Origin: Parapristionchus giblindavisi
Taxonomy: Eukaryota; Nematoda; Chromadorea; Rhabditida; Diplogasteridae
Direction of reading: 5' to 3'
NCBI GenBank assembly: GCA_943737045.1
Contig: CALSFV010000497.1
Coordinates: 21,856 to 85,855, forward strand
DNA: 64,000 nucleotides
Positions within the stretch are counted from its first letter, which is position 1; every line of letters begins with the position of its first letter. Below, piece after piece: positions 10,933-21,614 of the stretch. A model generated the notes under the pieces. That model was given only the letters and a program-made list of their open reading frames with translations. It searched no databases and was not told the origin of the DNA. The translations under genes were made by a program, and so were the position numbers.

Positions 10933-13900
10933 ATGTACATATCACTCATTGCACTATTCTTGCCGTTGGTCGTTAGCTATAAGATCCTCGTCTTCAATCC
11001 CACTTATTCCGAATCTCGTGTCAACTTTATCACTTCCATTGTGAATACTCTAGTGGAAGCTGGACATGAAGTGGTGAGATTTATGTATTTATTTATTCCA
11101 TCAAATATATATTCATAAAAACAATAATGGAAATTGGAAAGAGGGGCGATGGATTTCCGTAGCGTGCAAGCGATGTCGGTTTTAACTCTTTTTAATCAAA
11201 AGAAGTTTGTTTTCTTGAAATTTTTGAAAAAAACACACGAATCTGAACCCGATACTATGTATTTTCAGTGCAATAAGCAAATATTCACTTATTATTTTGA
11301 AGGGAAAATAATGAGCCTTCGAGTATAAAAAAAGTATGTAGATGACATACATATATGACCATTTCACTTGTGTTATAAAGAATATTTGGCTTATAATTGC
11401 CCATTCAGCCTTTATATTCTAGTGAATCATAAAAAATTTCTTAATTTCTTATTGTTAACGATTTTTTTATCGTATGCAGCACACGCTGGTCATGCAAGTG
11501 GACGCTCGAGTCAAAGTCAAAGGAAATCGCGCCCAAAAATCGATATTTGTTCCGTCTTTTAAAGGTATTTTTTCCGTATCAGCAATAATTACTGAATGTA
11601 TAATTATTTAAAGGGAGCGTTGCCTCACTCAATGGTCTCTTCATTGCTCACACTATTTTTTTCTGTTCTCCAACAATGAGAGAGCATTGCGCGTCGAAGA
11701 GACCATTGAGTGAGGTTACGCTCCCTTTAAAAAATCAATAATTTGAAGGTAATCCGTATACGGACATGGCGATTAAAAAGTCTCCCTTTGGTATAATGGA
11801 GATGAGAGATGCGGTGTACATTCAGAATATGTCCACCGTCAATGTCCTCATGTGTTCAGGTACAATAATTTTAAAAATATTTTTTTTAGGATTTACATAA
11901 CACCTAAATGAGCCTAGTTTTTTTTATGATAAAGATACTATTATTACTTATCGATTCAAATGTTCCTCACAAACAATTAGAACATCACTGATTTATTTAT
12001 TTATTTATCATACATCATAAAGATGTTTCAACACATTAATAAATCTGATGATACTGTCTGAGTAAACAAATCATTATCGAATGCTTTTCCTTATTTTTCT
12101 TCCGTATTATCATGAGATTGATCGCAGATGAGAAGTACCCAATATTCCAGATATGATCGCCGGCTACGATGAGTGGATGGAGCTGAAACATGAAGGCGGA
12201 TATGATTTGGGCATTTCCGAGGTATTTTCTAATCAAATCAGGGTTAATAAAAATATACTAATTTTGGACAGTCTGTCGTTTCTTATTTTGCTTCTCGTTA
12301 CTTAGGCATATCACGCAAAGGGGACACAGATGATCTTTATGTGTTTCGTTTCGTGCATAGCACGTTGATAAAATAAAATAATATAATGTGGAAGGGTAAC
12401 GTGATAATAAGAGCCACTGACATTGTGTTTATATCGAATGCAATATTCTTCGAAAAAAATGACCTTTGATCTTTCACGTTTCTCTAGGCTTTTACTATGT
12501 AAATATGAGTTTAGCAAATTTGAATTTAAAATAATTGATCTTTGATCTTTGATCTTTGATCTTGCAGAACTTCTTCGCGTTTTCGATCATGGAGGTACTA
12601 CGAGTCAGACACAGTGCCCTTCTCCTCCCCGGTGCCCGATCATCAGCCATTGCGCGGACCATTTTGAATCTGCCGACTCTGCCGAGTTTTGTGGCCGGTA
12701 AGCAACTTAATTATTTATTTAATCTGCATGCTATTCAATAATTTTAGAGTATATTTGCATCCTTTTTATACTATACTTCACCTTAATTCTCATGCTATCC
12801 TCAAACTGTTTTAAAAAAACATTTGTTCTTGAGACAGAACTTATCGTTCACGGAGGTTTTCGCCGGTAAAACAGTTATATTTCATAGTTTCTTATTTTCT
12901 ACTCTAACGGTTTAGCGATCGAAACTGCTCTACAACAACTACTATCAATTAAGATCCACTATTCTCATATCTCTCCCTATCCGCTCCTTCCTACTCCTAT
13001 AGTCAAAGGGCGTTCTCACTTGCCACGGCACTGGCGACAAGTCAATTGATCGAACGATCGATCGATAATGAGGTAGATCATTTATTTTATTTATTTTTTT
13101 AAAATTCGTTAATTCATTTATTTATTTAATTTTTTTTGGATCGATGATTGGAAAATGTATTTAAAGGGAGCGTAACCTCTCTCAATGGTCTCTACATTGT
13201 GCACACTATTTTTCTGTTCTCTAACAACGAGAAAGCAATCGAATAGACCATTGAGAGAGGCTACGATCCCTTTAAAGGCACACTCGAGCTAATTTGAAAT
13301 GTTCCGCTTTGGCAATGCTCTCTCGTGGACGAAGAAAGCGAGAGAGTATGGCCAGAACGGACAAATTCAAATTAGCTCGGGTAGCGTCTTTGAAGGAAGC
13401 CTTAATACGAGCACGCTGGCCTCATCTACGACCTCTACGGGAAACGCTTGCGAGGTATAATAATAATAATTTATACATTACAAGGAAAATTTATAATAGT
13501 GAAATACTGATGTCGTGGTGAATTCATAAAGCAGTCATAAAGTACGATGCCACAGCTTACAATTAGGTTGCAAAGTAAGAAGGTAGGCATTTGTTCTCGA
13601 ATGGGACTATTAGTACTCTCTAATACTATTGTCCGTATAAAATGTACTTGCATAATTGCATTGCTACAGAGGAAGAACTATCGATTAACTCCCCACTCTT
13701 TCCTCCTTTCCTTCCTCGCTCTCTCTGATCTACCTACTCTCTCACCGGTGCGCTCTCTCTAAACATAGAAATTCATTGTGGCAGTGGTTGACTACTCTCG
13801 TATCAAATAAACAAGTGTACAGTACAGCCCGGTCATGTTTTGTACACATTCTGCGCTGCGCTCCGCTGCGGGGCGCATTTGGACGACATCATTTATTTCC

Positions 13901-16874
13901 TTTGCGTATGAATTTTTTTGAATTCTCAAAGTCTTAATCATGAGTTTCCGTGATAAAAAGTTCTTTTAATGACTAAAGAAACCGAAACAAATTTTTTATT
14001 AATGAGAAAAAACAATTAAAAGGCAAATCACATAGGTCCGAAAATGATGGGTACTGTAAATTTTAAATTTGGTCTTACGGCGATCGTGCGGTCGATATGT
14101 AAATAATACAGTATAGCTTTCCAATAAATTAATAGTCACCATTTTCGGACCAGTGTGATTTGCATTTTAATTGTTTTTTCTCATTAATAAAAATTTTGTT
14201 TCGGATTCTTTAGTCATTTAAAAAACCGGAACAAAATCCCATCCACGATGCGTTCATTTGAAGGAATAAAATATTATATTATTATAGTAATTCTATCAAA
14301 TCAGTAATTCTATCAAATCAATTATACAGTGCGGGACATAATGATATGACACCCCTAAAATTTTGGGATTCTGGCCGAATTTAGAATGGAAATCAAAAGT
14401 GGTATATACCATTTGTATCCACTCCTTGGATAACTAAGGTAGCCCACGTATGAGGAAATGCAATTTCCCGGTCAACGAGAAAATAATGATTTTTCGAAAT
14501 TTTAACGGGACATAATGATATGACACCCTGATTTTTTCATGAGATATTATTTTTTTCAAACTTCTGCATAACAGCAATGGATCAACAATAGATTAGTAAT
14601 CAATGTTATGGCCCTTCCTCGAGATTGGACCTAAGATCCGAATGGACATGCTTCCATAGATGGCAAAAATCACTTGAGGCTCGATGCCGTCCCACTCCTT
14701 TTTGATGGCATCCTTCAACTCGACAATGGATGCATACTGTTTGTTGTTATTGTACACACGACTAACCAATATGTCCCTCATGTTCTACATGGGGTTTGCA
14801 TCGAGATTTCCCGTAGGACATGGAAGAACTGGGATGTTCTTGACTGTTTTGAGTGGAGTTGGTGGCGAAGGAGGCGCCGTCTTTCTTCGATATCAGGTGG
14901 TGGACACGGCTCATCCTCATGAACAGAAGAAGGGTAGTCTGGTGCATCACACGATACTCCCCATAGTCCATCCTGCTGGAGCGGAAGGAGATGGGCGGCA
15001 TGTCGAATATTAAGAACGCGCCCTAGTACGGTGCATGTTATTTTGTTCAAAAAATTGAAATTATCAGTTTCTGATCGCATTCACCGATGAGAAGAAGATC
15101 AACCCCTATAGTGCGGACGGCTATAACTGCTTCTGACTTGAGTTCATCAAGGAATCACGTTATTTCAGCAGGATGAACTTCGGTCATGTTCTGGGGCGCG
15201 TTCTTAAAATTCGACATGCCGCCCATCTCCTTCCGCTCCAGCAGGATGGACTGTGGGGAGTATCGTGTGATGCACCAGACTACCCTTCTTCTGTTCATGA
15301 GGATGAGCCGTGTCCACCACCTGATATCGACAAAAGACGGCGCGTAATTCGCCCCCAACTCCACTCTAAACCATTGTTCACATTCAAGAACATCCCAGTT
15401 CTTCCATGCCCTACGGGAAATCTCGATGCAAACCCCATGTAGAACATGAGGGACATCCTGGTTAGTCGTGTGTACAATAACAACAAACAGTATGCATCCG
15501 TTGTCGAGTTGAAGGATGCCATCAAAAAGGAGTGGGACGGCATCGAGCCTCAAGTGATTTTTGCCCTCTATGGAAGCATGTCCATTCGGATCTTAGGTCC
15601 AATCTCGAGGAAGGGCCATAACATTGATTATTAATCTATTGTTGATCCATTGCTGTTATGCAGAAGTTTGAAAAAAATAATATCTCATGAAAAAATCAGG
15701 GTGTCATATCATTATGTCCCGTTAAAATTTCGAAAAAAACATTATTTTCTCGTTGACCGGGAAATTGCATTTCCTCATACGTGGGCTACCTTAGTTATCC
15801 AAGGAGTGGATACAAATGGTATATTATAAGGAATTTGTGGAGATGAACTTGTAACGGTACTAACAAGGGTTGTCTATAATGAATTATAAAGTTTAAGGTC
15901 GGGTGAGATTCACTGTTTCGGCCATTAGGTTCTAGACAGTGAACCTCTGCCCAATGGGGTTGGCCATCTTCAGTAGAACCCCCATTGAGTTAGATTACAG
16001 AAGGGTTTAATATAATATTTTAATAACTATAGCATGCAAAACATCATTTCTATGGTTAGTAATAGTACAATAACGTGAACAAATACGTGAAAGCATGAAA
16101 TATACATATAAACTATGTGATTATATTCGTGTTAGTTTAATATTATCAAAATTTTTTGCTTTATCTTTTAGCAAATTCATAGTAGCATATTAATAGTAAT
16201 AAGTGCTTACGTATTCCTAAGTAAATCGATTAGATCCTTATTCCTTAAGTTGCTGATCCTCCTTATATCTCGATATCCATTGATTTAAGAGGCTGACCAA
16301 GAAAGACGTAGTGGAGAAAGGAAGAATGATAATGAAATTATTGTGTCAACTATGAGTAGATCAGTGAGATGCGCGTGTGTTATTGATTGTTTCGGCGATC
16401 ATTGCAGGCAACGTATACATATTACTCCTTTATTTGTTCCGTATTTTATGCAAATCGATGGATTATCTGCCAAAGTTTTGAAGATCCTTTTCTGTATTAA
16501 AATTCTTGGATAATCTATAGATATGAAGTAATTTATTAACATTTTCATTCTACTAAGGAAGTCTTTATATTCAGAGCAATTTCTGTAAATACGAATCCCC
16601 TCATACATCCTCATACGTGGGCTACCTTAGTTATCCAAGGAGTGGATACAAATGGTATATACCACTTTTGATTTCCATTCAAAATTCGGCTAGAATCCCA
16701 AAATTTTAGGGGTGTCATATCATTATGTCCCGCACTGTATGTAGCTCTTCTTAACTTTTTCGATGTCCACTACTATACTTATGCTGCCCCGTTGTGGCAT
16801 AGTAAATTATGTATCCAACCATTTTTCTTGTTTGTGTCCTATGTATTGTTCATTATATACCAGCATAATAAAGA

Positions 16875-16910
<36 letters not shown>

Positions 16911-19900
16911 AAGAGCTTTTTATCACGGAAACTCATGATTAAGACTTTGATAATTCAAAAAAAATCATACACAAAGAAAATAAATGATGTCGTCCAAATG
17001 CGCCCCGCAGCGGAGCGCAGCGCAGAATGTGTACAAAACACGACCGGGCTGTACTGTATTTTATGCATTCAATATACATAAATTTAAGACGAATTTTTGA
17101 AAAAAAATGAATTTTTCAGAATATCAATCGTTCTCGAGAACTCCCATCCTCTTCTCACTCTACCTGAGTACTGCACTCACCAGGTTACATTTACTTATTT
17201 AATTAATTTAAAAAAATAAAAATTGAAAAAAATATCTTAGAGATTGTGCGCATCGGCGGTGTCACCATTGACGCGCCATGGCCGAATACTGTAGACAACG
17301 AAAATTTATAAACAATTATCTTTGAGATTGTGCGCATCGGCGGTGTCACCATCGACGCGCCATGGCCGAGTACTGTAGACAACGAATTGATTAGTGCACT
17401 AGATGGAATCTCCACCAAAGTGGTCCTCGTACATATCTCGTCCATTTCGTCTATCAATGATATAGAACCGGACGTATTGACTGTGATGGCGTGAGTCAAT
17501 TTAAAAATAATTTAAATAATTTAATTTAATAATAATAATTTTAAAAAATTCAAAAAAATACAAATATTTTTGTACCTGTTATCTTGGACTCACGATCCAT
17601 TCCAAAATGATTTATAGATGGTGGCCCGCGAATGTTCATATAAATCACTACACCCCTCTTGTGCGAATGCAAAGTGATATGAGAAGAGTTAGCGCAGCAG
17701 CTCATCTATCCCATAGCGCAGTGGCAGACGTTCAGACTCGTTACACGTTTGACGCAAGTTGGAAACCTATTGCCGAATTTCCTCAATGTTCAAACGCCCT
17801 TCCCTGATCCGACACAGTTTGTTCACGAAAATATTCGTGGGACACCACCTTTAACATAATTAAATTCCTCTAAATGATGAACAGAAATATTTCCTTTTTT
17901 GCAGAAAATCTTTCTCACGTTTTCCTGAGCTACACTTCTTCTGGCACGTTGCCAAGTCCTCCACTTCGTCAAGATCATCGATTCATCAATTGAAGAACCT
18001 TCATTTTACTACAAGTCCACTGAAGATGTCCTTGGGACATCCAAGAGTGGCTCTGTTGTTATCGGATATGGAAGCGACTAGTTTTCACGAAGGTATTATA
18101 TGATATCAAACTGTGGCCGTATGCAAGAACAACGGGAAAACCGTTTTCCGGGAAAATGTGACGTTAGCGTAGGCGGAGGATTTTTGGAAAACGCCTCCGC
18201 CTACGCTAATGACGTCACATTTCCCCGGAAAACGGTTCTTGCATACGGCCACTGATTCTCTGTTTAAAAGTTGTGAAAATAAGTCCTCGTTTTTCTCTCT
18301 TGCTTCTTTTTCTTTTCTTATCGTGACTTTTCAACATTAGACATCAAGTTTAGCTGTCTAATGCGGGCATTATTTATCGAATCCAAAATTTTGTGGAGGT
18401 AGTAAATAAAACAATTGTCGGAAACGTTCTTTCGAGTACATTTTTGCTGTCGAACCATTTTTAACGAATTTTGCCGGAAATATTTCAGCGTGCATCTCGG
18501 GCGTACCGTTCCTCGCCCTTCCTCTATTCGGTGATCAGTCCTACCATGCAGCCGTTGCACTTACCAGGTACTTATCAGGTCCTTAAAGGAACACCCCAAG
18601 CTAATTTTACTCTCCGCATTGGTAATACTCTCTCGTAGACGAAGAAAGCGAGAAAGTGTGGCCAAAGCGGAGAGTTTCGAATTAGCTAGGGGTGTCGCTT
18701 TAAGACCTTATCCTATTAAGTCATGTACTTAGCTTATTAAGTCATGTACTTAACTTATTGTTAGGGACGTGGCCATTCTTATCGATCGCGATCAGCTCAG
18801 TGTGACTACCATGACGGCTGCCATCGATCGTGCACTGCACAATAAAAGGTAGTGTGGTGTGTCTAATGTAGTGTTAAAATCTTGGAAAGTAAAAAGTAGT
18901 GTTAATTTTGTGATTGAAAAAGTAGGTGAAAAAGTAGCATTGTAGCCTAATTGACAAACCTTTATAATAAAAACCCTTTACGTGAGTGTTGGATTACTAC
19001 TTTTACAACTACTTTTTCAATAACAAAATTAACATTACTTTTCACTTTTTCCATCTGCTTTTCCAAGATTTTAACACCACATTAGCAAACGTCGTATATC
19101 AAACATTTCAACAGTCTCATCAACAAAGCTACACTGCTCGCTCGGAAGCTCAGAAAATGGCCTGGGAGACCAATCGATAATCTTCTCAGAAGTATAGAGT
19201 ACGCGGCGGAATACGGTAGGTTAATATTGCAGGTAGTATGCCATGAAAAAAACAAAAAAATGTATTTCACTGCATATCGGAACATTCTTTCTAATTGGAA
19301 ACCGTTTAAAAAGATTCCAAAAAAACCAAATAACGATAACTAGAGAAAAATTCTAAATGTATTGACCTTAAAGGGAGCGTTACCTCTCTCTCATAGTCAA
19401 TGGTCTCTACATTTTGCACACTATTTCTCTTTAACTACGAGAAAACATTGCGCGTCGAAGAGACCATTGTGAGAGGTAGCGCTCCCTTTAATATTGTGAT
19501 AGATTTGCCTAGTCAATTATTGCGGCACTAGGTCGAATGAGAACCGATGAATAATAACCGATTGGATGATAACCATTTGCATATTTTGTCTATTCATTAG
19601 CGCTTGTCTCTCATATGCAAATGGTTAAAATCCAGTCGGATATTATTCATCGGTTCTCATTCGACCTAGCGCCATTATTGCAGGTCGACCACTCGGACTG
19701 TCTTTTCCCACTCTCTCCATTTGGTCATACTTCTCATTGGATATTATTCTTCCAATCGTTGTCGTTATTATGATCATCGGATTTGCTCCAGCGAAGATGC
19801 TAATTCGATTCTGGAGAGCAGCGTTCAATCTGATGTGGAGAAGGAATGAAGAAGAAGAAGAGGGTGAAGATGAGGAGGAGGTGGAGGATGAGAGTCAGCC

Positions 19901-19919
19901 AGAGTTCGTGCTTTTTTAA
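10933..19919 (+). CDS. UDP-glycosyltransferase (nematode UGT family), motif-degenerate copy
   Basis: Exons 10933-11073, 11480-11564, 11749-11859, 12151-12221, 12568-12697, 12838-12865, 13003-13072, 13396-13454, 17120-17183, 17327-17490, 17905-18092, 18489-18567, 18765-18848, 19115-19215 and 19684-19919 join in phase to 536 residues, the normal UGT length. It has a signal peptide (MYISLIALFLPLVVS), the family N terminus YKILVFNPTYSES, the donor-domain landmark ACISGVPFLALPLFGDQ, a hydrophobic anchor near the C terminus (IILPIVVVIMIIGFAPA) and a very acidic tail. UGTs conjugate sugars to lipophilic substrates in the ER lumen. Three hallmarks are missing: the SH of the catalytic His motif reads SR, WxPQ is absent, and the HGG region reads LLSDMEATSFHE. 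The paralogue on the opposite strand keeps all three. The 3.7 kb intron 8 holds a nested transposon. The fold assignment is strong and loss of activity is inference. The exons at 12838 and 13003 are the weakest. Confidence 0.85.
11608..11730. mobile_element. Family B hairpin MITE
   Basis: Intact TTAA ends, in UGT intron 2, ending 18 bp before the next exon. Confidence 0.9.
13161..13275. mobile_element. Family B hairpin MITE
   Basis: Shares its right TTAA with an adjacent family A copy, as at 8866-9103. Confidence 0.9.
13272..13393. mobile_element. Family A hairpin MITE forming a 3' splice site
   Basis: The right end has decayed from GCCTTTAA to GTCTTTGAAG. That AAG at 13393-13395 is the acceptor of UGT exon 13396-13454. 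Confidence 0.8.
14327..16737. mobile_element. Foldback element D carrying inverted Tc1 transposase fragments
   Basis: Ends CAGTGCGGGACATAATGATA and mirror, TA-flanked. Two inverted copies of a Tc1-type transposase C terminus (14593-14781 on -, 15446-15634 on +) read VVELKDAIKKEWDGIEPQV and RILGPISRKGHNIDY. There is no complete DDE domain, so it is non-autonomous. Confidence 0.85.
15825..16608. mobile_element. Insertion inside element D flanked by a 52-bp direct repeat
   Basis: The sequence from CCTCATACGTGGGCTACC to GGTATAT occurs at 15773-15824 and again at 16609-16661, bracketing unrelated DNA. The insert includes the hairpin motif GGCCATCTTCAGTAGA shared with 29110 and 34060. Confidence 0.65.
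16877..16910. repeat. (TTA)n microsatellite
   Basis: About 11 units inside element C1, adjoining its right arm. Confidence 0.95.
17238..17388 (+). repeat. Tandem duplication of the first half of UGT exon 10
   Basis: Copies at 17238-17303 and 17323-17388 differ at only a few bases, and both begin with the coding sequence for IVRIGGVTIDAPWP. The first copy runs into TAA after NENL. Only the second stays in frame with the rest of the exon, so the first is treated as intronic debris. Confidence 0.75.
17612..17854. mobile_element. Element U1: TTAA-type element carrying a tRNA-like sequence
   Basis: Ends AGATGGT..CCCGCGAATGTTCA and mirror of AGGTGGTGTCCCACGAATAT, right flank TTAA (left TTAT). Interior 17692-17780 looks tRNA-derived (TAGCGCAGTGGCAGACG, then GTTGGAAACC). 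It matches U2 at 44110-44457 in order and orientation. Confidence 0.75.
18113..18254. mobile_element. Foldback element F
   Basis: About 140 bp near-perfect hairpin; ends GTGGCCGTATGCAAGAAC and mirror; GC-rich core CGCCTCCGCCTACGCTAATG. It is in a UGT intron. Confidence 0.85.
18583..18703. mobile_element. Family A hairpin MITE
   Basis: Complete with both TTAA ends; begins 16 bp after UGT exon 12. Confidence 0.9.
18861..19085. mobile_element. Foldback element V
   Basis: Ends CTAATGTAGTGTTAAAATC and mirror. It fills most of UGT intron 13. An arm fragment also opens the window (1-30). Confidence 0.75.
19368..19491. mobile_element. Family B hairpin MITE
   Basis: TTAA on both sides, in the last UGT intron. 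Confidence 0.9.
19526..19672. mobile_element. Foldback element H
   Basis: About 145 bp hairpin; ends GGCACTAGGTCGAATGAGAA and mirror. It ends about a dozen bases before the final UGT exon. Confidence 0.8.
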
Positions 19920-20107
19920 CAATTATTAAATATTTTTACTTATTTTCATGCAGTTTCGGGGTGATTCATGCAAATTTCATAACATAGACAGATTTCTAAC
20001 ATTAAGAAGTTGGAAAAGCTTAGAAAGAAAAATATTCATGCGTAACAGAAAATAAATGATGATGGCAACAAATTTTTTTACAAAACTCGACAGTGATGTA
20101 CTTTCAG

Positions 20108-20408
20108 AGAGCCCGATCCTCATTCTCACTCTCACTCCACCTCTTTCGGCTCCCATGGTCACACTCACGGTGTGTGCAGGTGCTGGCGACATTGCGAGGA
20201 AGATTACGGTAGCACAAGCTGTCATGATTACAGTAGTGGTAGCGTACCCATTGAGGATCACGGTGACTCGGGTACGGTACCGAATCCGGACGTACCAGAG
20301 GAGGATCGGGGAATACTACCAGAGAACGGAGAAGGAAATGGCGTGAAGAGGCGAAAACAAGCTAGGAACGTACATTTTGAAAGTGATGTTGCGTCTATTC
20401 TTCAATAA
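20108..20408 (+). CDS. Orphan His-rich terminal exon (99 residues), parent gene uncertain
   Basis: A TTTCAG acceptor at 20102-20107 is followed by an open frame to TAA 20406-20408. The frame starts in phase 2, so it needs an upstream exon; it contains no Met. The sequence begins EPDPHSHSHSTSFGSHGHTH, then a Cys cluster (CRCWRHCEE), then an acidic and basic tail ending in NVHFESDVASILQ. An AATAAA follows at 20446. No matching phase-2 donor was found in the last UGT exon just upstream. It may be an alternative UGT 3' end with a missed exon, or a separate small gene. Composition and the terminal signal argue against a chance frame. Confidence 0.45.
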
Positions 20409-20445
20409 TTTCATAAATTGATAATAATTGTTCGATTACTGGTAA

Positions 20446-20451
20446 AATAAA
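20446..20451 (+). promoter_or_regulatory. Polyadenylation signal AATAAA
   Basis: It lies 38 nt after the stop of the His-rich exon. It is the first perfect hexamer I found after both that exon and the UGT stop at 19919. Confidence 0.5.
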
Positions 20452-20884
20452 GTGCATTTCACGATGTCCCCTTATCGATATTTTTTATTTCAACAAAAAC
20501 ATATTCTATTCATTAACATATTACTGGCAAAGTAGAGAGGGGAAATCTGTCGCACATATAAGTGGATCAAACGACCCCCTCTTCCATTGACCGATTCCTT
20601 TATCTGTATCTCATTTCAGTTACAATTGTTTATCTAATTGATATTTTTTATATTGAATGTATACGATCTTTACGAATAATGAGATGAGTTCAAGAGGATC
20701 AATGCGCAATGGTGGTCAATACCATTGGAGGAACTGAAGAACGGCCCTCCCTTCATCTAGTATTATACTTGATATGAATAAATTGAATAAACTAATTCGG
20801 TTTTGGTTCGGTGGTAGTTTTCAAAGGAAGTTCAGGGATGAATTCGAGAAACTTTAATTGTCAAATTGAGATGGAGATTTGATA
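20452..20884. other. Intergenic stretch between the convergent UGT-side genes
   Basis: AT-rich, with no exon, RNA or element boundary that I can support. Confidence 0.4.
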
Positions 20885-21020
20885 ACTGGAATGGTATATA
20901 GACGTAGCGGCCGAAACACCATAAGGCACAATATAACTAACCAACATATTTCTTTAAAAATACATTTACGTGCATGCAAACCTATACTTGTACATCTATT
21001 ATTATAATATTGTTAATTTA
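20885..21020. repeat. Dispersed hairpin repeat E, copy
   Basis: GACGTAGCGGCCGAAACACC followed by TACATTTACGTGCATGC and CTTGTACATCTATTATTATA. Related to 21990-22120, 22570-22745, 28960-29170 and 34030-34235. Confidence 0.6.
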
Positions 21021-21127
21021 ATAGAGGAGAGTACATATATGGGTACAGCGTCCTCCCACTCCACGCAGTCTACCGCGCGATTTAAAAATACCGAAGTATC
21101 GAAGAGCATAATTTCTACAGGAAATTG

Positions 21128-21226
21128 CTCCCCACGGTGCACCCTGTCTAAGCTCGCCACCCCGCTAAGAACCCTGTTGCTCAACCCGCGCGGTACCCTA
21201 TCCAACTACGAAGCCACCCCGTCCAG
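21128..21226. repeat. GC-palindrome array 1 (decayed), fused to a tRNA-Trp 3' half
   Basis: About four degenerate units of the CCCCGCGGGG + CACCCTGTC type, starting with GAAATTGCTCCCC as in the other two arrays. It runs into tRNA-Trp sequence (anticodon loop to beyond the 3' end) at 21222-21270. Confidence 0.7.
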
Positions 21227-21270
21227 ATCGAAAGGTTAGGCGTTCGGTCCACTCTGTGGACAGAATCTTT
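21222..21270 (+). pseudogene. 3' half of a tRNA-Trp gene
   Basis: Matches 9297-9345 of the intact tRNA-Trp from CCAGATCGAAAGGTT through the T arm, acceptor and downstream GAATCTTTT. The 5' half is replaced by palindrome-array DNA. Because homology continues past the mature 3' end, it is a DNA copy, not a retroposed tRNA. Confidence 0.75.
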
Positions 21271-21614
21271 TTCCGGATTCAGAAAACAAGATTCAGAAAT
21301 CCATTAATTTATTTCTTGTCGACCGCAAATCACAAATTAAATAAAGCTGATTAAAAGGTATCTTACAAATTGAATTTCTATAGTGGTTGCAATAATTTTA
21401 TGATAAATATTTGACAAAAGTAATGGAAAAAATAATGCAAGAGAGGGAAAATAAAGCACATTGCCCGTTGGTCAAAACATGGTTTCAATCGAATTATACG
21501 CATTGCTAACACTGAAAACTTGCCATATCTAAACACCCTAGAGGAGTGTACCCGATTATTGATTGAGTGAGAGAGATTATTGATTGATTGAGAGAGATTA
21601 TTGATTGTTGTCTG

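Larger units (their letters stand above)
13820..17056. mobile_element. Foldback element C1 (Tc1/mariner-like ends), interrupted
   Basis: Ends CAGTACAGCCCGGTCATGTT and its mirror, flanked by TA. Arms match the uninterrupted 522 bp copy C2 at 41899-42420. A second element (D) is inserted at 14327. The whole lies in UGT intron 8. Confidence 0.88.

Noticed and set aside
15155..15634. A complete Tc1 transposase gene in element D
   Set aside because: Only the C-terminal portion is present, in two inverted pieces; no full DDE catalytic domain.
17607..17807. 66-codon frame beginning MIYRWWPANVHINHY as a UGT exon
   Set aside because: It lies wholly inside element U1. Joining 17490 directly to 17905 gives the expected UGT sequence in phase.
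19086..19114. UGT exon 14 starting at CATTAG/CAAACG
   Set aside because: This acceptor is phase 0 while the upstream exon ends in phase 2; TTCAACAG at 19107-19114 fits both phase and family sequence.
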